Of a stretch of DNA of 64,000 bases, positions 17,815-25,564 are shown piece after piece. The stretch lies in assembly GCF_003285005.1 (NCBI RefSeq), contig NZ_QMFA01000032.1, positions 1 to 64,000 of the forward strand, given 5' to 3'. The notes under the pieces were generated by a model that searched no databases, was not told the origin of the DNA, and was given only the letters and a program-made list of their open reading frames with translations. Numbering within the stretch: the stretch's first letter is position 1; the number at the start of each line of letters is the position of its first letter. The translations under genes were made by a program, and so were the position numbers. The DNA comes from Paenibacillus sp. YN15. Its GTDB lineage: Bacteria > Bacillota > Bacilli > Paenibacillales > NBRC-103111.

Positions 17815-19104
17815 ATGGCAAATGTTAATCCCGGCTCCAATTCCGGCATCGGCCAAACCCAAACTGTGGGAATGGGCGAAATCATCATGGCGCATCATAC
17901 GCTGAAGGAAGTGATCCGCAGAACTCCCCTGCTGCGCGATTCGTACCTGTCGCAGAAATACGATTGCGAGGTTTTCCTGAAGCGGGAGGACCTCCAGGTG
18001 GTCCGCTCCTTCAAGATCCGCGGCGCCTACCACAAAATCCGCAGCCTCTCCGGGGAGGAACGGGAGAAGGGGATTGTCTGCGCCAGCGCAGGCAACCATG
18101 CCCAGGGCGTTGCCTATTCCTGCAATGCTTTGGGTATCCGCGGCAAAATCTATATGCCCAGCACCACGCCGGGGCAGAAGGTGAGCCAGGTGCGCATGTT
18201 CGGCGGCGATTCCGTGGAGGTGATTCTGACGGGAGACACCTTCGACGATGCTTTTGCGGAAGCCATGAATGCCTGCCGGTCCGAGGGGATGGTGTTTATC
18301 CACCCGTTTGATGATCCGGGCATTATTGCCGGCAACGGCACGGTGGGCATGGAGATTCTGGAGGATGCCAAGGGCCAGGTGGATTATCTGTTCGTGACCA
18401 TCGGCGGCGGCGGGCTGTCCGCGGGGGTGGGCGCCTACGTCAAGACGGTGAGCCCGGCTACCCGGCTCATCGGGGTGGAGCCGGAAGGGGCGGCTTCCAT
18501 GACCGAGGCTTTTGCCCAAAACCAGGTGGTGACGCTGGAGCAGATCGACAAGTTTGTGGACGGGGCGGCGGTCAAACGGGTGGGCCAGCTGACATATGAT
18601 ATCTGCCGCCAGCTTCTGGACGGCATTGTGCTGGTGCCGGAGGGCAAGGTGTGCACCACCATTCTGGAGCTGTACAACCACAATGCCATTGTGGCCGAAC
18701 CCGCCGGGGCCTTGTCCATCGCCGCGCTGGACAGCATGAAGGAGGAAATCCGGGGCAAGCGGGTGGTGTGCATTGTCAGCGGGGGCAACAATGATATTGA
18801 CCGGATGCAGGAGATCAAGGAGCGCTCCCTGATCCATGAGGGGCTGAAGCATTACTTTACCGTCAACTTTCCCCAGCGGGCCGGGGCTCTCCGGGAATTT
18901 CTGGACGAGGTGCTGGGGCCTGACGACGATATTGTCCGGTTTGAATATACCAAAAAGCATAACAAGGACAACGGTCCCGCGTTGGTGGGCATTGAGCTGA
19001 AACGCCGGGAGGACTATGCGCCGCTGATGGAGCGGATGGACAAAAAAGGAATTTCCTACATCGAGTTGAATCAGAATCCGGTGCTGTTCAATCTGTTGAT
19101 TTGA
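17815..19104 (+). CDS. ilvA: Threonine deaminase (threonine ammonia-lyase)
   Basis: Converts threonine to 2-oxobutyrate, the first step of isoleucine synthesis; PLP-dependent and cytoplasmic. I start at ATG 17815 (MANVNPG), nine bases after GGAGG, giving 429 residues. The PLP lysine is Lys67 in RSFKIRGAYHK, the phosphate-binding loop is TIGGGGLSAGVGAY, and SGGNNDIDR follows. The C-terminal ~95 residues resemble a single ACT-like regulatory domain, as in the short Bacillota IlvA type. The isoleucine T-box upstream supports a biosynthetic over a catabolic role. Confidence 0.93.
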   Translation: MANVNPGSNSGIGQTQTVGMGEIIMAHHTLKEVIRRTPLLRDSYLSQKYDCEVFLKREDLQVVRSFKIRGAYHKIRSLSGEEREKGIVCASAGNHAQGVAYSCNALGIRGKIYMPSTTPGQKVSQVRMFGGDSVEVILTGDTFDDAFAEAMNACRSEGMVFIHPFDDPGIIAGNGTVGMEILEDAKGQVDYLFVTIGGGGLSAGVGAYVKTVSPATRLIGVEPEGAASMTEAFAQNQVVTLEQIDKFVDGAAVKRVGQLTYDICRQLLDGIVLVPEGKVCTTILELYNHNAIVAEPAGALSIAALDSMKEEIRGKRVVCIVSGGNNDIDRMQEIKERSLIHEGLKHYFTVNFPQRAGALREFLDEVLGPDDDIVRFEYTKKHNKDNGPALVGIELKRREDYAPLMERMDKKGISYIELNQNPVLFNLLI

Positions 19105-19281
19105 CCGTTCGCTCCGGCAGAAGGAGAAGGACTGGCAAATAGGACAAAGGATGCAAAAAAAGTTTCAGAATTAGTTAAAATTCTGTTTAATTCTAATTTG
19201 GATATGGTTAAAAAGAAGGGATAGGAGTTCTTTCGAGCGAACTGTAATGTATATTACGCACGAGCCGAAGGGGTGTGCTCC

Positions 19282-20847
19282 ATGATCCAGCCTTTTATCT
19301 CCAACGCATCCATTTTGCTCCTTTGTTTGTTCGGGCATTTTCTCTTAATCCAGCGGGCCCAGCGTGAGGGAGACGGTCGGCGCACCGCTTCCGGGAAGCG
19401 GGTTTCCAGCCTGACCACCGGAATTCTGTTTGGAGCCGCCGGAGTCCTTCTGGTGGTTTCTTCGGTTTTGCTGGAGGGGGGTATACGGCTGGATCTGCGC
19501 AATATCGATATTCTGATGGCGGCATTGCTGGGAGGACCGACGGCCGCCCTGATCGCCTCCGCCTTTATCGCGGTTGCCCGTCTGGCCCAAGGCGGAATTT
19601 ATCTGGCCTCAGTCGTCGGCGTCATCAGCGTCTTGGCCACTGCCCTGGCCAGCATCCTCCTGGTGCGGCGTCTTCCCGTGTGCCGCCTGGCCACCTGGAT
19701 GATAGGCTATGCTGTCAATTATTTGATTATTTTTGCCACTTATGGCTATGTTCTTCCCTCGAATGGACTGCTGGTCCGATCGATGATGTATTATATGGTC
19801 GTGTCCCTTCCCGTTATCGGATTGTGCTACCTGCTGAACAGCCAACTGGCCCGGATTAACGAGCTGTACGCCGAAGCCCAGTATAATGGGGAAAAGTACC
19901 GGCAGCTGTTTTACAGCGCCCATGATCTGGTCTATCTGTTTACGGTGGAGGATGGGCAGCCGCGGCGGATTCTGGACGCGAATACAGCCGCCGCCGAGAC
20001 GCTGGGTTATGAGCGGGACGAGCTGCTGGCGCTTTCGCCCAAGGACATGTATGATCCGGCTTATTTGGCCCTGGAGCAGGATACGGAAAGCCGCTGCCTC
20101 CTGAAGGGGGAGCAGCGGATGTTTGAGTGGAATCTCAAGTGCAAGGACGGCAGTTGGATGCAGGTAGAAATTTCCGGACGGATGCTGCGGCTGTCGGGGC
20201 AGCTGGTCTGTCTGGCGGTGGCCCGGGACATTTCCTTGCGCAAGGAATCCGAGCGGGCTCTCTTGGAGGCCAACCAGAAGCTGGAGCGGCTGTCGGTGTC
20301 CGACGGCCTTACCGGCATCTACAACCGCAGGGGAATGGATCTGTATTACTGCAAGTTCTGGGAAAAGGCGCTGGATTGCGGCGCCCCGTTGGCGGTTCTC
20401 CTGCTGGATATCGATTATTTCAAGGCATACAATGATACATACGGGCATCTGGCCGGGGACCAGTGCCTCAAGCGGATTGCCATGCGGCTGGAGGTGCAGG
20501 CCGCTTTGGCGGGAGGCATCGCCTGCCGTTACGGCGGCGAGGAGTTTGCCGTTGTGCTGCCGGAGGCCGACGGCCTGAAGGCGCTGGAGATTGCCGAAGC
20601 CATCCGGGAAGCGGTGAGCGGGCTGGCCCTGCTCCATGCCGGTTCAAGCGTCTCCGGCTGTGTGACCCTCTCCATCGGCATTGCCGTACATACTCCCAAG
20701 GAGGAGCCGGGCTTCATCCGGGAGGAGCTGCTGCAGCGGGCGGACCAGGCGCTGTATATGGCCAAACACGGAGGCCGGAACCGGGCGGTGGTATGGGAGA
20801 AGGGGCAGGCTGAGGCTGAGGAGGCACCGGAGGATTTGATCGGGTAG
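19282..20847 (+). CDS. Membrane diguanylate cyclase with 5TM-LytS-type sensor and PAS domain
   Basis: Makes cyclic di-GMP from two GTP. The N-terminal ~195 residues hold five or six hydrophobic segments resembling the 5TMR-LYT sensor. A PAS domain follows (about 205-325, with YRQLFYSAHDLVYLFTVEDG and DANTAAAETLGYERDELL), then a GGDEF domain (about 345-505). The active-site loop is GGEEF in CRYGGEEFAVVLPEADG, so it should be active. The inhibitory RxxD I-site is absent: the matching stretch reads LAGG. I prefer ATG 19282 over GTG 19273 because AAGGGG then has proper spacing. The ligand sensed is unknown. Confidence 0.88.
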   Translation: MIQPFISNASILLLCLFGHFLLIQRAQREGDGRRTASGKRVSSLTTGILFGAAGVLLVVSSVLLEGGIRLDLRNIDILMAALLGGPTAALIASAFIAVARLAQGGIYLASVVGVISVLATALASILLVRRLPVCRLATWMIGYAVNYLIIFATYGYVLPSNGLLVRSMMYYMVVSLPVIGLCYLLNSQLARINELYAEAQYNGEKYRQLFYSAHDLVYLFTVEDGQPRRILDANTAAAETLGYERDELLALSPKDMYDPAYLALEQDTESRCLLKGEQRMFEWNLKCKDGSWMQVEISGRMLRLSGQLVCLAVARDISLRKESERALLEANQKLERLSVSDGLTGIYNRRGMDLYYCKFWEKALDCGAPLAVLLLDIDYFKAYNDTYGHLAGDQCLKRIAMRLEVQAALAGGIACRYGGEEFAVVLPEADGLKALEIAEAIREAVSGLALLHAGSSVSGCVTLSIGIAVHTPKEEPGFIREELLQRADQALYMAKHGGRNRAVVWEKGQAEAEEAPEDLIG

Positions 20848-21040
20848 GGTTTGACCGGCAGAAGCTGGTTGGGTGGGGTTTGATGGGGGGAAGCTGGTTG
20901 GCAGCAGACTGGTCGAGTGGGGTTTGATGGGAGAAGCCGGTTGAGCGGAATTGATGGGTGGAAGCTGCTTGGGGAGGATCGATGGCTGGAGAGGCTGGTT
21001 AGTAGATGCTGGAGGGCGGGCTCGATGGATAGAACAGGTT
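20845..21040. repeat. Degenerate tandem repeat, about 30-45 bp units
   Basis: At least five or six units of the form GGGGTTTGATGGG-(n)-GAAGCTGGTTG are recognisable just after the diguanylate cyclase stop codon, drifting towards GGATCGATGGCTGGAG in later units. The stretch is strongly G/T-rich on the plus strand and carries no plausible gene. Confidence 0.6.
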
Positions 21041-21090
21041 TATGAAAAGCTGATCGGACAGACTTTGCAGCAAACCTCCGCGCCACCGTT

Positions 21091-21279
21091 ACGGAACTAT
21101 AAGGCCCTTATACCCCGGATTTCAGCGGATGGAGCGGAATAACGGAAATGAGAAGCCCTTAATAAGGTAAAATTACGCTTTAAGGTGCTCCAGCGTTCTG
21201 CCAAGCCTCATAAGCGCCGCTCATTTCCGTAATAGCCGCCATCAGCGGAATTTCGGTGGATAAGGGTCTCTGAGTTCCG
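21091..21279. repeat. Two inverted copies of a ~75-bp intergenic repeat
   Basis: The copy at 21091-21168 (starts ACGGAACTATAAGG, contains TACGGAAATGAG-like AACGGAAATGAG) and the reverse complement of 21206-21279 (starts ACGGAACTCAGAG, contains TTACGGAAATGAG) align along their length. They face each other across ~37 bp, so a transcript could fold into a long stem. No gene is present. This looks like a dispersed REP-like family rather than an insertion sequence. Confidence 0.65.
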
Positions 21280-21356
21280 TCCCTCGCCGCGGTCAACCGG
21301 TTTTGGCCCAACCGGCACATCGGCATCAACCATAGCTCCATAACTTTGCAAAGTGC

Positions 21357-21387
21357 AACCCGGGGACGGACAGTCTCCGGGTTTTTT
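21357..21387 (+). terminator. Orphan rho-independent terminator
   Basis: AACCCGG / CCGGGTT with a 13-nt loop runs into six T. The nearest upstream gene on this strand ends 500 bp earlier, so it may end a long 3' tail of the cyclase mRNA or an unannotated small RNA. Confidence 0.6.
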
Positions 21388-21424
21388 ACGTGAATTACGC
21401 TTATCTGCATTTTCCATGAAGAGG

Positions 21425-21480
21425 CTCCTCTATAAATACCCGCACTCACTTTCGCGAACCATCTCGTCACTTTTGGAGAT
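21425..21480. repeat. Dispersed repeat, copy 2
   Basis: Shares CATCTCGTCACTTTTGG (21460-21476) exactly with 17758-17774, plus a looser match over GGCTCC and TACCCG to the left. Unlike copy 1 its arms pair poorly. Confidence 0.5.
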
Positions 21481-21519
21481 TATTTGTCTGTCTTGGGCTG
21501 CAATTGGTGATTTCTAGTA

Positions 21520-21590
21520 GAATTTTTAAGGCCCCAGTAGATTTCTTTATGGTCAAAATAAAGCAATCCCCTATACTGAAAGCGCTGACA
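21520..21590 (+). promoter_or_regulatory. Conserved activator element, -10 box and cre site of the first GH-A paralogue
   Basis: A 33-nt element at 21520-21552 begins GAATTTTTAAGG and ends TAGATTTCTTTATGG. It is shared with the promoters at 34008 and 41325. Its two half-sites, TTTAAGG and TTTATGG, are 21 bp apart. TATACT (21572-21577) is the -10. From its last base, TGAAAGCGCTGACA (21577-21590) matches the CcpA cre consensus at all 14 positions. No -35 hexamer is evident, as expected for activator-dependent promoters. Confidence 0.75.
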
Positions 21591-21675
21591 TTACGGATGG
21601 CTGGGAAGGAAGGTGGCAGGGCCGGTCCACTGCCGGCAGCACGGCAATAAAAAATAAACAAGGAGTGAATGATGA

Positions 21676-23850
21676 ATGAACAAACGGTTATGGACAAAAC
21701 GGCTAACCCTTATGATCCTGGCGATCCAACTGCTGCTCACCGGTGTGCCGGCCGCAGCGGCGGACATTCCGGAGAATCCCGACACCTCATCCTGGCATGT
21801 ATGGGAGCTGCCTAACGATGCGCTGGCCCTGGGAAGCCCCATCGATGCGTCCTTCCTGTTGGATGCCCCGGCGGGCAAACACGGCTACGCCCGGGCGGTG
21901 GGAGAGAATATCGTCTTCGAGGACGGCACCCGCGCCAGATTCTGGGGGGTCAATATTGCCATGAGCGCCAGCTTCCTAAGCCAGGCGGACGCCAAGCGGC
22001 TGGCTGACCGGATTGCCCGGTCCGGCTTTAACATCGTCCGGTTTCATCAGATGGACTACACGCCTGCCCCGAATATATTCTCCGCCACCGCGAACCCTTC
22101 GCAGACAACTGCGCTGAATGGGGATCAGCTGCAAAAGCTGTTTTATCTGATGAAGCTTCTGAAGGACAAGGGCATCTATTATTATGTGGACCTGCTGACC
22201 ATGCGGCCGGCGTTGGCGGGCGAGGTTCCTCAACCGGGGGATGTGTCCAACGGCTGGAAGGCCCATGCCCTTTTTGATCCGACTCTTCTCCAACTGCAAA
22301 AAGACTATGCCCGCCAGCTTTTGACAACAAAAAGCATATACACCAATACAACCCTGGCCGAGGACAAGGCCTTGGTGTTTATCGACATCCAGAATGAAAA
22401 TTCCCTGTTTACGATTGATGCCGGACGGATCACGGACTCCTATTACATCAATCAGTTGAAAACCAAATTCAGTCAATGGTTGAGGACCAAGTACAGCACA
22501 GAAGCCGCATTGAAAACGGCCTGGACGGAGAGCGGCAAGGTAGGGATTCAGGCTGGGGAAAACATGGCGAATAACTCTGTGAATATCATCGGGGACGGTA
22601 CGGTCAGAATACCCGATCTGTATGATAATTTGAATTACAGCACCCAACGGAAAAACGACAGCTATGAATTTTTCTTCCACACGGTGCGCAGCCACTACAT
22701 CGAGATGAGGGATTTCCTGAAGGTTGACCTGAAGGTAAAGGCGCTTATTACCGGGTCCTCTATGGGAGGCTACCCCAGTACAGCGCCAGCCAGTATGTAT
22801 CTGAACAAGGAATTGATGGATTTCACCGACCGGCATGTATACATGTCCCATCCCAGCAAATATTTCACGCAAGGCTCGAAGGCAGACAATGATTCCATCA
22901 TCACCAAAGGAAATAATTTCTTCCAGCAAGCCGCTTACAAGCGGGTATTCAACCAGCCCTACATACTGGGAGAATGGCAGGAGTGCCTGACCAATGATTT
23001 CCGGGCGGAGGGGGATCTGATGATGGCCGCTATGGCCAGCTTCCAGAACTGGAATCCCATCCAATTCCAGATGACCGCAGAGGCCATGCCCACCGCAAAT
23101 CCCTATATCAAAAGCGCCTTTGGCACCTTTGTTGATCCTGCCCATACCGCTATCCAGCCAGCGGCTGCTATTCTGTTTCACCGCGGCGATGTCCAGGAAG
23201 CCATGGATTCCTATTATTATTCGTACTCCAAGCAGGATGTCCTGAATCCCGCCAAGGGCTTCCCCAGCTCCAACATCTACCGTTACGGAAAGGTCGGAAT
23301 CATGTTTTCCGGATTTGCCGACTACAATGCGGCCCTCAGCAGCACAACTGCTTTAAACAAGCTGCAGAGCAAGGTGACCAGCGGCGAAACGGTGCTGAGC
23401 AACCAGCTGAAGTGGCAGCCCAACTCCTTCCTGATCAATACCCCCTACACCAATGCCGTGGCGGGGATGGAGCCTAACCAACCCAAAGATTTTGGCTTTT
23501 CCATCATCCAATATACCAATCCATTCGCGGTCATCAGCCTGAATTCCCTGACCCGGGACACGCTGCAAAATACCAACAGGATTCTGCTGACTGCCGTGGC
23601 CAGAGCGCGGAATACCGGGTTTATGCTGAACAACAACGAGATTGTGGCCCCAGGCAAGAGCCCTGTGCTGTATGAAGGAGTCAGCGGCACCATTACGCTG
23701 AAGACCACCGCCAATATCCAGGTGTACGGTCTCAACACCTCCGGCCAGCGGCAAGGGGCGGTTACCGTCACAACCACAGCGGAGGGCTACAAGCAATTCC
23801 AGATCCGGGGCGAATACGGCAGGATTTATTTTGAAATTGTAAAAAATTAA
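21676..23850 (+). CDS. Secreted clan GH-A (cellulase-like) glycoside hydrolase, paralogue 1
   Basis: A 724-residue exported enzyme with a Sec signal peptide (cleavage near residue 29, VPAAAA-DIP). The TIM-barrel part has RFWGVNIAMSASF (88-100) and ARSGFNIVRFHQMD (114-127). The probable acid/base is Glu241 in FIDIQNENSL after strand 4, and the probable nucleophile is Glu433 in YILGEWQE after strand 7. The C-terminal ~150 residues look like a beta-sandwich. It is closely related to the 34188 gene and shares its promoter element. The family could be GH5-like, but I cannot assign it or a substrate. The convergent AraC gene downstream suggests a local regulon. Confidence 0.8.
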   Translation: MNKRLWTKRLTLMILAIQLLLTGVPAAAADIPENPDTSSWHVWELPNDALALGSPIDASFLLDAPAGKHGYARAVGENIVFEDGTRARFWGVNIAMSASFLSQADAKRLADRIARSGFNIVRFHQMDYTPAPNIFSATANPSQTTALNGDQLQKLFYLMKLLKDKGIYYYVDLLTMRPALAGEVPQPGDVSNGWKAHALFDPTLLQLQKDYARQLLTTKSIYTNTTLAEDKALVFIDIQNENSLFTIDAGRITDSYYINQLKTKFSQWLRTKYSTEAALKTAWTESGKVGIQAGENMANNSVNIIGDGTVRIPDLYDNLNYSTQRKNDSYEFFFHTVRSHYIEMRDFLKVDLKVKALITGSSMGGYPSTAPASMYLNKELMDFTDRHVYMSHPSKYFTQGSKADNDSIITKGNNFFQQAAYKRVFNQPYILGEWQECLTNDFRAEGDLMMAAMASFQNWNPIQFQMTAEAMPTANPYIKSAFGTFVDPAHTAIQPAAAILFHRGDVQEAMDSYYYSYSKQDVLNPAKGFPSSNIYRYGKVGIMFSGFADYNAALSSTTALNKLQSKVTSGETVLSNQLKWQPNSFLINTPYTNAVAGMEPNQPKDFGFSIIQYTNPFAVISLNSLTRDTLQNTNRILLTAVARARNTGFMLNNNEIVAPGKSPVLYEGVSGTITLKTTANIQVYGLNTSGQRQGAVTVTTTAEGYKQFQIRGEYGRIYFEIVKN

Positions 23851-23875
23851 TGGGTCAAACATAGGTGGCGGACTG

Positions 23876-23904
23876 GGCCGGGGGGATCATGAATCCCCCC
23901 GGTC
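23876..23904. terminator. Strong hairpin between convergent genes
   Basis: CCGGGGGGAT (23878-23887) and ATCCCCCCGG (23893-23902) are perfect arms with a five-base loop. The hairpin includes the stop codon of the AraC gene. There is no T-run, so termination efficiency is uncertain. Confidence 0.5.
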
Positions 23905-24693
23905 ATTGCGGTAATCTCCGGGAGCCTGGCGGGTCAGGCTGTGAAAGGCCTTGTAGAAATTGGAGATGTTCTGGAAGCCGCAATCCATGGCAATATCCAG
24001 TATGGTCCGGTCCGTTTCCTCCAACAAACGGATAGCCTGGGCGATCCGCTTGCGCTTGATGTATTGGGCAGGACCGATGCCGTTGTACCGGGTAAAATAC
24101 CGGGAAAAGGCGGTGCTGCTCATATGGGCGATGCCGGCCAACTCCTCCAGGGTGATCCGCCGGGTGTAATGCCGGTCAATATAAGCCAGCACCTGCTTCA
24201 TCAGGGGGTTCACCCGCGGCCCGCCGCCTGGAACAAGGCTGGTTCGCCGGGCGGACCAGGCCAAGAGCTGCATCACGCAGGAAACCAGAATCAGTTGGCT
24301 GAAGCCGTCCGGGTTGTGATGCTCCTCCCTGATCCTCCCCAGAATATGCAGCATCGTGCTGTCGGCCGGGATAATCCGGTGAGCGTAGCCGTTGACCGGC
24401 TCCGTGAACAGGGGCAGCAGCCCGGAATCAAAAAGAAGCCGCGGCTCAAACTCCATAATGAAGAATTCCAGACTTTCGGCAGAGGTAATCTGTTCAATGA
24501 TCCGTTCTTCCTCATTGTTCAGCAGCACAAGATCGTCCGGTTTGACGGCGCATACATCCCCGGCAATATTCCAGAAGCCCCTGCCCTTTCTGATCCAGAC
24601 GGCTTTGAACCGGTGGGAGACGTGTGGCTTGGAGGAGATGGTCTGATTGCTGAACGACTTGGTGTAGATCTTGATGCTCTCTTCCTGCTCCAT
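23887..24693 (-). CDS. AraC family transcriptional regulator
   Basis: A 268-residue one-component regulator. I take the start at MEQEESIK because GGAGGGAAAGG lies just upstream; a longer form starting at 24732 lacks one. Residues 1-~150 form a cupin-like sensing domain. The C-terminal ~100 residues carry two helix-turn-helix motifs (ITLEELAGIAHMSSTAFSRY and ILDIAMDCGFQNISNFYKAF). Divergent from the FAD oxidoreductase pair and convergent with the secreted hydrolase, it probably responds to a sugar. Three copies of CAAAARAGTAGA in the divergent promoter region are likely binding sites. Confidence 0.9.
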   Translation of the reverse strand: MEQEESIKIYTKSFSNQTISSKPHVSHRFKAVWIRKGRGFWNIAGDVCAVKPDDLVLLNNEEERIIEQITSAESLEFFIMEFEPRLLFDSGLLPLFTEPVNGYAHRIIPADSTMLHILGRIREEHHNPDGFSQLILVSCVMQLLAWSARRTSLVPGGGPRVNPLMKQVLAYIDRHYTRRITLEELAGIAHMSSTAFSRYFTRYNGIGPAQYIKRKRIAQAIRLLEETDRTILDIAMDCGFQNISNFYKAFHSLTRQAPGDYRNDRGDS

Positions 24694-24708
24694 GTCCTTT
24701 CCCTCCTG

Positions 24709-24818
24709 CAAAAAAGTAGAGATTTCCGTCAAAAGAGTAGAAGATCAAATACGGATTTATCTATATGATAAAGCCATAACGGCAATGTCACAAGCCGCAA
24801 AAAAGTAGATGCTAAAAT
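24709..24818. promoter_or_regulatory. Three AraC-type half-sites in the divergent promoter region
   Basis: CAAAAAAGTAGA occurs at 24709-24720, CAAAAGAGTAGA at 24730-24741 and CAAAAAAGTAGA at 24798-24809. The first two start exactly 21 bp apart, two helical turns, which is typical of AraC half-sites. The third sits just before TAAAAT (24813-24818), the probable -10 of the FAD oxidoreductase operon. Confidence 0.6.
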
Positions 24819-24847
24819 ATTTCCCGGCATGAAAAGGAGGAAGCAGG

Positions 24848-25564
24848 ATGAAGGTTGATCTGGTAATAATCGGAGCGACGGCAGCGGCTCTGGGATTGGC
24901 CAAAACGGTGCAATCCAATCTGAAGACCCTGATCGTCAACAAAACGGAAATGGTGGCGTATGAGTTTGTAAACGCCTTCCAGCAGCCGGAGGTGTATGCC
25001 CAGGGAGCGCTTTTCCATAAGGAGTTCAGGGAGCTGGAAGCGGATGTGCTCCTGGGAACGGAAGTGGTCGGGATCACGCGCAGCCCGGAGGGCGGTTATG
25101 CGCTGGAGCTGTATAATACCGCAGGGTTTCAGACTGTGGAAGCGTCGCAGGTGGTGGACACCACAACAGATTCGCCGGAGATTCAACTGCAGGGGAAAAC
25201 CCTAAACGCACTTATTATCCAGCAGCAGGGGAAGCCTGTGCCCACTGTAGAGTGGGAGGGTATTACCCTGATTCCGGAACCCCACAACCAAGCCTACAGC
25301 ACGGCTATTCTGAAGCTGGCCTGCCCGCGGTCGGAAACTGTCGCCGCAGCGCGGCATCGATTGGTAGAATCCTGGCTTTCGCGGCCGTCGGCTCTGGCGG
25401 AATGGAAAATCGCCGCCATTGCCTTTGCATTTGAGCATACTCCGGTTCAGGGAGAGATCAAGGCAGACGACGGCCGCCGCTTCCTGATTTCCGCCGCATA
25501 TGCAGGGCCCGCCGAAAGCCAGAATGCGGGAATTCAACTGGGAAGGAGCTTACTGGCATGCTGA
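24848..25564 (+). CDS. Rossmann-fold flavoprotein-like protein, short
   Basis: A 238-residue protein opening VDLVIIGATAAALGLAKTV, a dinucleotide-binding start in which the usual GxGxxG is altered to GATAAA. It then reads LIVNKTEMVAYEFV and later resembles the middle of FAD-dependent oxidoreductases (VEASQVVDTTTDSPE). It is much shorter than the ~440-residue relatives here, so it may be a partner subunit or a diverged half-protein. Its stop overlaps the start of the next gene by 7 bp, which implies translational coupling. A decayed copy of its 5' end lies at 31447-31590. AAAGGAGGAAGCAGG precedes the ATG. Confidence 0.65.
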   Translation: MKVDLVIIGATAAALGLAKTVQSNLKTLIVNKTEMVAYEFVNAFQQPEVYAQGALFHKEFRELEADVLLGTEVVGITRSPEGGYALELYNTAGFQTVEASQVVDTTTDSPEIQLQGKTLNALIIQQQGKPVPTVEWEGITLIPEPHNQAYSTAILKLACPRSETVAAARHRLVESWLSRPSALAEWKIAAIAFAFEHTPVQGEIKADDGRRFLISAAYAGPAESQNAGIQLGRSLLAC

